Assembly: GCA_934454115.1 (NCBI GenBank)
Contig: CAKSFQ010000012.1
Span: 1-64,000 of the forward strand
DNA length: 64,000 bases
Direction of reading: 5' to 3'
From: an uncultured Clostridia bacterium
GTDB taxonomy: Bacteria > Bacillota > Clostridia > Monoglobales > Monoglobaceae
Shown: positions 43,683 to 51,808 of the stretch, piece after piece
How the letters are laid out: every line of letters starts with the position of its first letter
How positions within the stretch are numbered: position 1 is the first letter of the stretch
The notes under the pieces: model-generated
What the model was told of the DNA's origin: nothing
The model's input: the letters and a program-made list of their open reading frames with translations, nothing else
The model's database searches: none
Made by a program: the position numbers and the translations under genes

Positions 43683-45392
43683 TCAGCAAACGCTCTCGTC
43701 GGCTTTTTTAATATCCTTTAAAATGAGCTGCACATTCTGAAAACCCTTATAATCGTTGATATCCAGGGCAAAGGCAACGTCAATAAAGTCGCCCTCCTCC
43801 AGGTAATGATAGTACTCGCCCATACCAAAACCGACAGAATCCAAGTACTTTCCGTCTTTCAGCAGCGTCATGCGCAGATGCCTTCCCTCGCTCATGACAC
43901 TGATTTTATGAATTTTGATATTGCGTACCGCAAAAGACGGTGTGGGATTATCTACGCCAAAGGGCTGCAGGCGGTTGATATCATTGACCGTATCTAAGGT
44001 AATATAAGGAACCTTAATCGCCGCATCCAGCATAATGGTGGGCGTCATCGTTGTTTCGGTCAGCTGATCCTTGGAGCAGCGATTGATCTTCTGACGAAAT
44101 TGCTCAATATTGGCTGCCTTAATCGTCAAACCGGCTGCCAGCTCGTGGCCGCCGAACTTTTCCAGAAGGTCAGAGCAGTTTTCCAGTGCGCCGAACAAAT
44201 TAAAGCCGTTGACGCTCCGTCCGGAGCCTTTTGCCTCATCACCGTCAATGGCAAAAAGGATCGACGGTTTATAGAACTTTTCGGTAATCTTAGAGGATAC
44301 AATCCCCACAATCCCGTGATGCCAGTGATCGTGCGGAATGACAATTACATCGTCCTCCTTGGCCGCCGGGTGCTGCTCTAAATATTCCATCGCCTCTTTA
44401 AACATCTTTTGCTCGGTTTGCTGACGAAGGGTATTTTCCTCACATAAAGATTCCGCAAGTGTCCTTGCCCTTTCTTCATCATCGGTCAAAAACAGCTCCA
44501 CACTGCGCGCGGCGCAGCCCAGACGGCCGCTTGCGTTGATTCTGGGGGCGATGATATAGCCGATGGTGGAGGTTGTGATGGCCTTTCCGTTGGTGGATAC
44601 GTCAATCAAGGCCTTAAGGCCGACATTACTGGTGGTTCTAAACCGTTTTAACCCTTCGGTTACAATCACGCGGTTTTCATCCACCAGGGGCGAAATATCA
44701 GCAACCGTGCCAAGGCACATCAAATCTGCGTATTTATCCATCAGGTCGGACAGGGAATGCGTGTCGTCCAGCGCCTGAATCAGCTTAAAGACAACGCCGA
44801 CGCCGGCCAGACTCTTAAACGGATACGAACAGTCCTTGCGCTTGGGATCAACTGCCGCATAAACATCCGGGATCCGCTCCTTGCATTCGTGATGGTCGGT
44901 GACAATCACATCCAGTCCAATCTCCTTTGCGTACTCGCTCTCCTCAACGGCGGTAATTCCCGTATCAACCGTAATGATGAGCGAGGTACCATCCTCGCGG
45001 ATTTTATCTAGGGCATCCTTATTGACGCCGTAGCCCTCCTGCATCCGATCCGGTACATAATAGGCAACGTCAATCCCCATTTCGTCAAGATGCTTATACA
45101 AAATGGCAATCGAAGTAATACCGTCCACGTCATAATCGCCGTAGATGGTAATTTTTTCATGGCGTTCTTTGGCGGTGCGAATACGTTTCGCCGCCTTCTC
45201 CATATCCTGAAGCAGGTAAGGATCGTGCATCACGCCGAGATCCCTGGATAAAAAACGGGTGATGTCCGCATCGTCGCGGATACCGCGGTTATATAGAATG
45301 ATGGCCGTCAGCGGCGATATCTGGAATTTTTTTGAAATCTCTACCACACGATTTTTATCAAATTCCCGCAGCAGCCATTTTTTCTTCAGCAT
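43683..45392 (-). CDS. recJ: single-strand-specific exonuclease RecJ (569 aa)
   Basis: RecJ degrades single-stranded DNA 5' to 3' in recombination and mismatch repair. DHH motifs are IYGDYDVDGITS and DTGITAVEE, with VTDHHECKERIP carrying the DHH; the DHHA1 part has GRSVNGFNLFGALENCSDLLEKFGGHELAAG, and an OB-fold C-terminus follows. It is close to the length of the Thermus core enzyme. It has its own promoter at 45455-45483 and GGGGAG before the ATG. Confidence 0.94.
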   Translation of the reverse strand: MLKKKWLLREFDKNRVVEISKKFQISPLTAIILYNRGIRDDADITRFLSRDLGVMHDPYLLQDMEKAAKRIRTAKERHEKITIYGDYDVDGITSIAILYKHLDEMGIDVAYYVPDRMQEGYGVNKDALDKIREDGTSLIITVDTGITAVEESEYAKEIGLDVIVTDHHECKERIPDVYAAVDPKRKDCSYPFKSLAGVGVVFKLIQALDDTHSLSDLMDKYADLMCLGTVADISPLVDENRVIVTEGLKRFRTTSNVGLKALIDVSTNGKAITTSTIGYIIAPRINASGRLGCAARSVELFLTDDEERARTLAESLCEENTLRQQTEQKMFKEAMEYLEQHPAAKEDDVIVIPHDHWHHGIVGIVSSKITEKFYKPSILFAIDGDEAKGSGRSVNGFNLFGALENCSDLLEKFGGHELAAGLTIKAANIEQFRQKINRCSKDQLTETTMTPTIMLDAAIKVPYITLDTVNDINRLQPFGVDNPTPSFAVRNIKIHKISVMSEGRHLRMTLLKDGKYLDSVGFGMGEYYHYLEEGDFIDVAFALDINDYKGFQNVQLILKDIKKADESVC

Positions 45393-45454
45393 AATTGATT
45401 TCTCCCCAATAATTTGTTTGGGCGCTGTGCAGCGCTCCCTGATACAATACTAGT

Positions 45455-45483
45455 ATTTTACCATGCTTTTTGGGAAATTACAA
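45455..45483 (-). promoter_or_regulatory. sigma-A-type promoter of recJ
   Basis: On the minus strand TTGTAA, a 17-bp spacer and TAAAAT, about 60 bp before the recJ start. Confidence 0.65.
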
Positions 45484-45589
45484 CACCTTTTTTGGATGAA
45501 AGCAGGTAAAAACTTACCAAAATATCAAACCAAAGATTATCTCACTTCCACAATTGCAAAAACAAGACACGCTGCCGCCGCAGGGCCGG

Positions 45590-46579
45590 CTAGTTTTCTT
45601 CCTCGTATTTTTGCGGAATCCGAAGATCGCGCCCGATAAAGGGAATAATTTCAAAATAACCGTAGAGTCGCGACAGAACACGGCGTCCGTAAATATTCTC
45701 CAGATTGTTCAGACTGAAATTGGTGGATAAAATGGTGCTTTTTTTCTGCATCAGCCGTTCGTTCAGCAGTTCAAACAGAGCGGCGCTGGAATAGGCGCTG
45801 ACAAATTCGGCGCCGAGGTCGTCAATAATCAAAAGCTCCACCTTGCGGGCGTGCCCGGCGATCGCGGCTGCCTGCTCGGCGTCCTCGCCGGAAAGCCGGT
45901 CAAACTTCAGTTTTTCCATGGTATCAAACAGAGAAAAGGCGGTCTGATAGTAGACGGATTTTCCGCGGCCTAAGGCGTAATTTGCGATGCAGCTGGAAAG
46001 ATAGGTCTTTCCGGTGCCGGCATTACCCATCAGTAAAAGATTTTGGTGCGTGATGTCAAAGGTTTCGGCAAAGTGCATCGCCTTTTGAACGGCCGCCTTG
46101 ATATAGGCAAGCGGCTGTCTGCCGTTTTGTGCCGGCTGATTTTGAAACAGGCGGTAGTCAAACCGTTCAAAGGTTTGTTCCTTCATAAACTCCGTCAAAT
46201 TGGCGTTGATGCCGATATACTTGGAAATCAGCTGTAAATAGCAGCTGCACCGCCGGCCGTTTTGGTCAAAACCGGTATCATGACAGTGCGGACAGGTATA
46301 GATGTCATCCAGATAATCATCCGGCAGATGCAGCGCGACGAGAAGCTCCCGCTTTTTTTGCTGCAGCTGTCGGATTCTTGCCTCAATCGCCGAAATATCG
46401 GTCTTTTTATCCATTACGCACTTGATCAGCGCGGTACCGCCGAGCGCCAGCTTTTGCTCCAGCTCTGCCATGGCCGGTGCGGCGGCGAGTACCTTTTTTC
46501 GTCTGCGGTCGTGTTCCTTGCGGTTTTCCTCCCGCCGCCGGGAGAGTTCCCGGCTTGCAAGGGTATAAGCAGATTCCAT
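45590..46579 (-). CDS. helicase loader-like AAA+ ATPase, DnaC/DnaI type (329 aa)
   Basis: An N-terminal helical and zinc-binding region (CPHCHDTGFDQNGRRCSC, about 113-130) precedes an AAA+ ATPase with Walker A GNAGTGKTYLS, Walker B LLIDDLGAEF and sensor I LSTNFSLNNL. This matches DnaI/DnaC-type loaders that place the replicative helicase on DNA. It lies 10 bp after the DnaD-like gene and close behind dnaA, which strongly supports a replication-initiation role over an IS-linked IstB role; no IS is near. GAGGGAG precedes the ATG. Confidence 0.88.
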   Translation of the reverse strand: MESAYTLASRELSRRREENRKEHDRRRKKVLAAAPAMAELEQKLALGGTALIKCVMDKKTDISAIEARIRQLQQKKRELLVALHLPDDYLDDIYTCPHCHDTGFDQNGRRCSCYLQLISKYIGINANLTEFMKEQTFERFDYRLFQNQPAQNGRQPLAYIKAAVQKAMHFAETFDITHQNLLLMGNAGTGKTYLSSCIANYALGRGKSVYYQTAFSLFDTMEKLKFDRLSGEDAEQAAAIAGHARKVELLIIDDLGAEFVSAYSSAALFELLNERLMQKKSTILSTNFSLNNLENIYGRRVLSRLYGYFEIIPFIGRDLRIPQKYEEEN

Positions 46580-46589
46580 GGTATCTCCC

Positions 46590-47597
46590 TCAACTTTCTC
46601 CCTGATCCAGCATCAGGTCTAAAATTTGCTCCTCCAGATGATCGTAGTCAACGGGGTTGGTGTCCTCATAGTTGTTTCCCGGTCCCTTTTTAACAAATTT
46701 GGCGCTGCCGGATTTTGTTTTTTTGGCGCCCATCTTCTTTTGGTCGTATTCCTTGACCTGCTGCTCACTGGTTATCCCGTTTTCTCCCCAATCCTGCAAA
46801 ATCGAATCCATGTAGGAGTAGGAGAGCTTGCCGGTATAGGCGACCGTGCGGTCATAGGCCAGCGGCAGTAAATCCAGCGGGATGGACGCATTGGCGAGCC
46901 AGCTTTTGATATACTTCTTTTCGGTTGGGGTAAGGGCGCGGTCATGAATGCCGAGAACGCGGCGAACCTTTTGCTCTGCGCTGTGATAGGCCTCCAGCTC
47001 CATGACATAGCTCTCTGCAGCCTCAAAGGTGTCAATGCCGCGATCCGCCCAATCCATCGCCATTTTTTCTAAGTATCGGCGGCCGCATTTTCCGCGCTTT
47101 GCCGCATAGGACAAGAGCATGACAATTACCTCAACCGGAAGTCCCAGCCAATCGACAAAGGAATAAAGCAGCTCCATGTCCGACTGGGTCAAAACCTTTT
47201 GCAAAATGGTCTCGGCCTGATAGAACATGCCCGATATGGACTTGTTTTTTGCGGCGACCGCGTCGATTTCCGCCATGGTGTAGGAGGGCTTTTTCGGCTC
47301 GGCCGCTTTGGGAGTTTGCCGGTGTGTGCGCGGTGCGGCCCGGCCGGCTCGGCTGTCGCTTAAAAAGGCATAGCCGTCTCCCTCCTTTTGGATTTCGCCG
47401 CAGCTGATCCAGTAGTCTAGGTGATAGCGAAGCTGCGCGGCGGAGAGGTTTAAGGCGGAGGCGGCCTCCGCAAGATCGGGAAAATGCCCGTCCGATTCTG
47501 TCCGGGCGCGGAGATACAGGTAAATCCGAATCGCCTGGGGGTCTGAAAAACGGACATATTTTTCAATAAATTCATAAGGTAATTGCAGGGCAGACAT
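46590..47597 (-). CDS. DnaD-domain replication initiation protein (335 aa)
   Basis: The N-terminal 90 residues form a winged-helix-like domain (YEFIEKYVRFSDPQAIRIYLY ... AASALNLSAAQLRYHLDYW). Two DnaD/DnaB-type helical domains follow at about 125-200 and 215-280; the second ends in the YSYMDSILQDWGENGI motif (YxxxIxxDW). These proteins remodel DNA at the origin and help load the helicase. It lies between mnmE and the helicase loader gene, so initiator, remodeller and loader are encoded together. AAGGAGG precedes the ATG. Confidence 0.85.
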   Translation of the reverse strand: MSALQLPYEFIEKYVRFSDPQAIRIYLYLRARTESDGHFPDLAEAASALNLSAAQLRYHLDYWISCGEIQKEGDGYAFLSDSRAGRAAPRTHRQTPKAAEPKKPSYTMAEIDAVAAKNKSISGMFYQAETILQKVLTQSDMELLYSFVDWLGLPVEVIVMLLSYAAKRGKCGRRYLEKMAMDWADRGIDTFEAAESYVMELEAYHSAEQKVRRVLGIHDRALTPTEKKYIKSWLANASIPLDLLPLAYDRTVAYTGKLSYSYMDSILQDWGENGITSEQQVKEYDQKKMGAKKTKSGSAKFVKKGPGNNYEDTNPVDYDHLEEQILDLMLDQGES

Positions 47598-47619
47598 GAA
47601 CGGCAGCCTCCTTGTCTGA

Positions 47620-49017
47620 TTATTTTCCGACGCAAAAATGTCCGAATACTTCGTCGATAATTTCTTCCCGGACGGTCTGGCCGGTTACCTCACCCAGCGC
47701 CGAGAGGACATCCTCTAAGTCGACATACAAAAGATCAAAGGGCATCGCGCCCTCGTTGGCCCCAATGGCGTGCACCAGCGCGTCCATGGCCTTTGTCAGT
47801 GCGTCGCGCTGCCGTGCGTTGGACAGGCAAACCTGCCCGGCATTGACGCGCTGACTGAGCAAAAGACGGCGGATTGCGTCCTCCAGGTCAGGGATTCCCT
47901 GCGCGGCGCCGTCTTTTGGGACGGCGGTCTTTAAAATGCAGGAAGCCGGGAGCTGCAGCGCCTTTGCCGCGTCCTCCTCGGTGATACAGGGCGGCTTGTC
48001 GGTCTTATTAAGCAGCGCCAAAACGCGCTTGCCGGAAAGCGCATTGGCAATCGCATAATCTTCTTCCTCCAGCGGCCGGCTGCTGTCAATCACAAACAGG
48101 CACAAATCCGCCTTTTGCATATGTTCTTTTGCGCGGTCAATGCCGATCTGCTCCACCGTGTCGGCATCGCTGCGCATCCCGGCGGTATCCATCAGCCGCA
48201 GGCGCATGCCGCCGACGGCGATCGATTCTTCAATCACATCCCTGGTTGTACCGGGAATATCGGTTACAATGGCGCGCTCTGTACGCAGCAGGGTGTTGAG
48301 CAGCGAGGATTTGCCCACGTTGGGGCGGCCGACAATGACGGTCAGCACGCCATCCTGCAGCATGCGGCCGGTTTCAAAGGTGTCTAAAAGCGTCTGGATG
48401 TTTGCGCGGATTTCGCGCAGCTGTGCGGCAGTCTCCTCCCGCGTTGGCGGTTCGACCTCCTCCGGGTAATCGGCGGCGGCCGAGATGTGGGCGGTCAGCG
48501 CCATAACGCCCTCGCGCAGCGCGGTCAGCTGTGCGGACAGGGCGCCGTTGAGCGAACGGGCGGCGTTGGTAAGGCCTAGGTCTGAGCTGGCATCGATCAA
48601 ATCCATCACGGCCTCTGCCTCATTTAGGCTGGTTTTTCCATTTAAAAAGGCGCGCCGGGTAAATTCGCCCGGCTCCGCAAGTCTTGCGCCGGCGTCCAGC
48701 AGATGCTTTAATATTTGGTTTGCGGCAAAAAAACCGCCATGACAGTGGATTTCGGCGACATCCTCGCCGGTGTAGGAATGCGGCGCACGCATGATGACGG
48801 CAAGCGCCTGATCCAGCGGCTGATCCGCCCGGTTTTCCGGATGAATGTGACAGAGCGTCAGCTTGTGACTCTCCCACAGGGAAACGGGCTTTTTGTTTTT
48901 TGCCGTTCCCACCTTGGCTAAAATGGTCTGTGCGTCCTTGCCGCTGATCCTTAAAATGGCAATGCCACCCGAACCGACAGGGGTGGCGATGGCAGCGATG
49001 GTATCATGTAATTTCAT
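47620..49017 (-). CDS. mnmE: tRNA modification GTPase MnmE (465 aa)
   Basis: MnmE, with MnmG, modifies the wobble uridine of certain tRNAs. The N-terminal folate-binding domain starts DTIAAIATPVGSGGIAILRISG and holds DVAEIHCHGG; the G domain has GRPNVGKSSLLN, DTAGM and NKTD; the C-terminal catalytic CxGK is present as FGHFCVGK. It is 22 bp upstream of the DnaD-like gene and 14 bp downstream of dnaA. In many Firmicutes mnmE lies on the other side, after jag; its place behind dnaA is less usual. Confidence 0.96.
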   Translation of the reverse strand: MKLHDTIAAIATPVGSGGIAILRISGKDAQTILAKVGTAKNKKPVSLWESHKLTLCHIHPENRADQPLDQALAVIMRAPHSYTGEDVAEIHCHGGFFAANQILKHLLDAGARLAEPGEFTRRAFLNGKTSLNEAEAVMDLIDASSDLGLTNAARSLNGALSAQLTALREGVMALTAHISAAADYPEEVEPPTREETAAQLREIRANIQTLLDTFETGRMLQDGVLTVIVGRPNVGKSSLLNTLLRTERAIVTDIPGTTRDVIEESIAVGGMRLRLMDTAGMRSDADTVEQIGIDRAKEHMQKADLCLFVIDSSRPLEEEDYAIANALSGKRVLALLNKTDKPPCITEEDAAKALQLPASCILKTAVPKDGAAQGIPDLEDAIRRLLLSQRVNAGQVCLSNARQRDALTKAMDALVHAIGANEGAMPFDLLYVDLEDVLSALGEVTGQTVREEIIDEVFGHFCVGK

Positions 49018-49031
49018 AAAAATCCCTTGCT

Positions 49032-50348
49032 TTAATTCTTGTTGATATTTTCTACCAGTTCGCGGATGATGGAGGCAAGCTCGGTATCCCCCGAGAGATT
49101 CTGACGGATTTTTTTGACGGCCGTCATGACGGTGGTGTGGTCGCGGTTAAATTCTTCACCGATCCGCGGATAGGATTCGTCCAAAACCTCACGGGCGATG
49201 TACATGGCGATATGACGCGGATAGGCAATGTCGTTGGAACGACGTTTGGTCACCAGCGTGCCGCCCGGCAAATGAAAGTATTTTTCCACCTCGTCAATAA
49301 TCACCTTGGTGGTGATATTGCGCTGCGGCAGGGTAGAGAGAATCTCCTTGAGCGCCTTTTGCGCCAACTCCATCGAAATGGTGTTGGTACGCTCAATGCC
49401 GGCGTAGGCCAGAATCCGCTTGACCGCACCCTCTAAATCCCGGACGTTGGATTTAATGTTGTTTGCGACATACTCCACGATTTCTTCATCAAAGGTAAAA
49501 TATTCCTCTTCAATTTTAGAGCGGAGAATGGCGATGCGGGTCTCATAGTCCGGCGGCTGAATGTCGGCAAGCAAACCCATCTGGAAACGGCTCTTTAAAC
49601 GATCCGCCAGGTGCGGCGTCTCGGACGGAAGCCGGTCGGAGGTCAGCACAATCTGCTTTCCTGCCTCATAAAGCGTGTTAAAGGTATGGAAAAATTCCTC
49701 CTGCGCAAGCTCCTTGGTTGCCAGAAACTGAATATCATCCATCAGCAAAAGATCAACGGTGCGATGCTTGTTGCGAAAGGCCTGGTTGCTCTTTTCGCGG
49801 ATGGCGGTAACCAGCTCGTAGGTGAACTTTTCACTGGTGGTATAGAGCACCTTTTTATCCGGATAATGCTGCATAAAATAGTTGCCAACCGCCTGGAGCA
49901 AATGTGTTTTGCCGAGACCGCTGCCGCCGTAGATAAATAAAGGATTGTATTTCTGGGACGGCGATTCCGCCACGGCGAGCGAGGCGGCGTGTGCCAGGTT
50001 ATTGTTATTCCCCACCACAAAGGACTCAAAAGAGTATTTGGGATTTAAGGTGTTTTGGCTGCGGATCGGGTCAAAGGCCGGTGCGGCCGGTGCGGCACTA
50101 GGGGTATCACAGACCACCTCCATGGTGTACGGCGCACCGAAGGCGTCGGCAATGCAGCTCTCCAGCAGAGAACGAAATTTGGTGGTAATAATATCCTTAT
50201 TCAATTCGCCGGGAACCGAAAGACGCAGCACGGTATCGGTCAGCGCAAGCGGTTTTATCGGTACAATCCAGGTCTCGAAGGAAACCGGAGAAATCTCCTG
50301 TTTAATATCCTTTAAAACCTGACTCCAGTATGTGTTCATCTCTTCCAA
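49032..50348 (-). CDS. dnaA: chromosomal replication initiator DnaA (438 aa)
   Basis: DnaA binds DnaA boxes and opens the origin. Domain I is at the N-terminus (YWSQVLKDIKQEISPVSFETW), the AAA+ domain III has Walker A GGSGLGKTHLLQA and Walker B LLLMDDIQFL, and domain IV has the DNA-binding signature DHTTVMTAVKKI. I chose TTG at 50348 because GGGAGG is nine bases before it; ATG at 50339 is the alternative. A long in-frame extension upstream is unlikely. dnaN does not follow; mnmE does. It is divergent from rpmH. Confidence 0.96.
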   Translation of the reverse strand: MEEMNTYWSQVLKDIKQEISPVSFETWIVPIKPLALTDTVLRLSVPGELNKDIITTKFRSLLESCIADAFGAPYTMEVVCDTPSAAPAAPAFDPIRSQNTLNPKYSFESFVVGNNNNLAHAASLAVAESPSQKYNPLFIYGGSGLGKTHLLQAVGNYFMQHYPDKKVLYTTSEKFTYELVTAIREKSNQAFRNKHRTVDLLLMDDIQFLATKELAQEEFFHTFNTLYEAGKQIVLTSDRLPSETPHLADRLKSRFQMGLLADIQPPDYETRIAILRSKIEEEYFTFDEEIVEYVANNIKSNVRDLEGAVKRILAYAGIERTNTISMELAQKALKEILSTLPQRNITTKVIIDEVEKYFHLPGGTLVTKRRSNDIAYPRHIAMYIAREVLDESYPRIGEEFNRDHTTVMTAVKKIRQNLSGDTELASIIRELVENINKN

Positions 50349-50482
50349 GGCAAAGGTCCTCCCATCATCGGTATCAATCCAAAAGGTCACATAAAACCGG
50401 GGGATTCCCCTCCCGCATTTTATGGTATCAAACGCTGTAAAAATGCCGGTCAGATGCAAAGACACCCCCGGCGCTTACTACT

Positions 50483-50511
50483 ATCATAACAGAAATGATT
50501 TAAAATTTCAA
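50483..50511 (-). promoter_or_regulatory. sigma-A-type promoter of dnaA
   Basis: On the minus strand TTGAAA, a 17-bp spacer and TATGAT, leaving a leader of about 130 nt before dnaA. Confidence 0.65.
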
Positions 50512-50560
50512 CACCAAAAAAACCGAAAAATTGCGGTAAAAAAATCTTTTTTTTCGCAAG

Positions 50561-50604
50561 TACAAAATGTAGAGTTTGTCAAAAAGAGTCAAATACAAGA
50601 TGTA
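50561..50604. promoter_or_regulatory. pair of TACAARATGTA dyads in the dnaA-rpmH gap
   Basis: TACAAAATGTA (50561-50571) and TACAAGATGTA (50594-50604) are near-identical short dyads with centres 33 bp apart, about three helical turns. They lie between the dnaA and rpmH promoters in an AT-rich stretch. They fit a regulator or initiator site; no consensus DnaA box is seen in this gap. Confidence 0.45.
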
Positions 50605-50743
50605 TGATTTTCTGATAAAAAAATTTTTTTAGCAGGGAAAACACATCCCGTCAATGCGGCCGGCAATTTTTTTGCCGATGGGCGCTTTTGGAAGAAAAAA
50701 ATTCGTGTTTTTATCTAAAAAATGAATTTTCCGCAAAAGGGGC

Positions 50744-50772
50744 TTGACATTTTGGGCTTTGCGTGATAGAAT
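50744..50772 (+). promoter_or_regulatory. sigma-A-type promoter of rpmH
   Basis: TTGACA, a 17-bp spacer and TAGAAT, 86 bp before the rpmH start. Confidence 0.8.
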
Positions 50773-50858
50773 AATACAGATTTTCCTATAACGTAGAAAA
50801 TAGCCGCGACTGCGGCCTAAAGAATCCTATGGATGATAATCGGTAAGGAGGGATAGCA

Positions 50859-50993
50859 ATGCTGAGAACATACCAGCCCAAAAAGAGACACCGCGCAAAA
50901 GAGCACGGCTTTCGTAAGAGAATGAGCTCGAAAAACGGCCGCAAGGTTTTGGCGAGAAGAAGACTGAAGGGCAGAAAGAAGCTGTCTGCGTAG
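50859..50993 (+). CDS. rpmH: ribosomal protein bL34 (44 aa)
   Basis: Translation from 50859 gives [20 protein letters not shown] and so on to GRKKLSA, the near-invariant bL34 sequence, with the expected length of 44 residues and very basic composition. AAGGAGGG precedes the ATG. It begins the plus-strand cluster with rnpA, yidD, yidC and jag, the classical neighbour set of dnaA. Confidence 0.97.
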   Translation: MLRTYQPKKRHRAKEHGFRKRMSSKNGRKVLARRRLKGRKKLSA

Positions 50994-51146
50994 AAGATTT
51001 TGCAGACGTTGCCCGGCCGGCGGTGATCGGGTCACAGACGATTCGTGCCTCCCGGTTCAATTTTCCGGCAGCGTTGCTGCCGGGCTTGCTTTGGGCGGTC
51101 TGCAGAAGAGCGGAAAACTGAATACTGCGGTTTTTTCGACAGTCTG

Positions 51147-51170
51147 AAGGCGCCTTAGGGCGTCTTTTTG
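51147..51170 (+). terminator. hairpin with T-tail between rpmH and rnpA
   Basis: AAGGCGCC / GGCGTCTT pairs over 8 bp (one G-T) with loop TTAG, followed by TTTT. An upstream dyad CCGGCAGC / GCTGCCGG lies near 51063-51081. Partial termination would let rpmH exceed rnpA. Confidence 0.6.
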
Positions 51171-51204
51171 TCTATTGTCAGAGGAAAGATAGGGCAGAAG
51201 TGAC

Positions 51205-51564
51205 ATGAAAATTGTAAGCCTAGATCAAAACGGGCAGTTTCAGCGGCTGTACCGCCGCGGAAAATCTGTCGTAACGCCGACCATGGTGGTATATGCGCTG
51301 CCCAATCGGATGCACCGCGTCCGCTTAGGGATTACCGCCGGGAAAAAGGTGGGCGGTGCGGTTTTAAGGAACCGTGCCAAGCGCAGAATCCGGGAACTAT
51401 TCCGTACGTTTCTGGCTGATATTCGGCCGGGGACAGACATTTGTATCGTAGCGCGCACCTATACGGTGCACGCCCCGCACAAAAAGCTGGTGCGGGATTT
51501 TCACACAGCAATGCAAAAGCTGGAGGTATGGAAGAATGAAGAGATTGCTGATTTACATGATTAA
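51205..51564 (+). CDS. rnpA: ribonuclease P protein component (119 aa)
   Basis: RnpA assists the RNase P RNA in cutting the 5' leader of tRNA precursors. Typical blocks are FQRLYRRGKSVVTPTMVVY, RVRLGITAGKKVGGAVLRNRAKRRIRELFR (shown in part as RNRAKRRIRE) and DICIVAR. Length is normal. The gene overlaps yidD by 29 bp. Confidence 0.95.
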   Translation: MKIVSLDQNGQFQRLYRRGKSVVTPTMVVYALPNRMHRVRLGITAGKKVGGAVLRNRAKRRIRELFRTFLADIRPGTDICIVARTYTVHAPHKKLVRDFHTAMQKLEVWKNEEIADLHD

Positions 51565-51742
51565 GCTGTATCAGCGCTTCCTTTCACCGCTTAAGAGACC
51601 GTGCTGCAGGTATTATCCCAGCTGCTCTCAGTATGCTGTTTTGGCAATTGAAAAATACGGGGCGCTGCGCGGAAGCATCAAGGCGCTGCTGCGGCTGCTC
51701 CGATGTAATCCGCTTTTTCGGGGCGGCATTGATGAGCCGTAG
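51536..51742 (+). CDS. yidD: membrane protein insertion efficiency factor YidD (68 aa)
   Basis: A small amphipathic protein that aids YidC. The family pattern IKLYQRFLSPLKRPCCRYYP, SCSQYAVLAIEKYG and RLLRCNPLFRGGIDEP is complete. It starts inside rnpA with GGAGG upstream, so translation is coupled. Confidence 0.95.
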   Translation: MKRLLIYMIKLYQRFLSPLKRPCCRYYPSCSQYAVLAIEKYGALRGSIKALLRLLRCNPLFRGGIDEP

Positions 51743-51808
51743 GCGAAAGAGAGCCGAACTTGATGTTAGCCGAAAAGGTGAGAACGAAGCAACGAAGGAG
51801 GAGAGCAA

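Noticed and set aside
43515..43721. Small plus-strand gene in the recJ-CPBP gap
   Set aside because: The frame has poor codon character, overlaps recJ on the other strand and lacks a ribosome site.
45590..46579. IstB-type transposition helper
   Set aside because: No IstA or insertion-sequence ends are near; the zinc-binding N-terminus and dnaA/dnaD context point to a helicase loader.
50349..50465. N-terminal extension of DnaA by 39 residues
   Set aside because: The frame is open, but the added residues do not resemble domain I and a good ribosome site (GGGAGG) supports the TTG at 50348.
51766..51785. Possible repeat end (TTAGCCGAAAAGGTGAG) between yidD and yidC
   Set aside because: Only about 15 bases resemble the element end and the interior is missing; the sequence includes the yidC leader, so chance similarity is likely.
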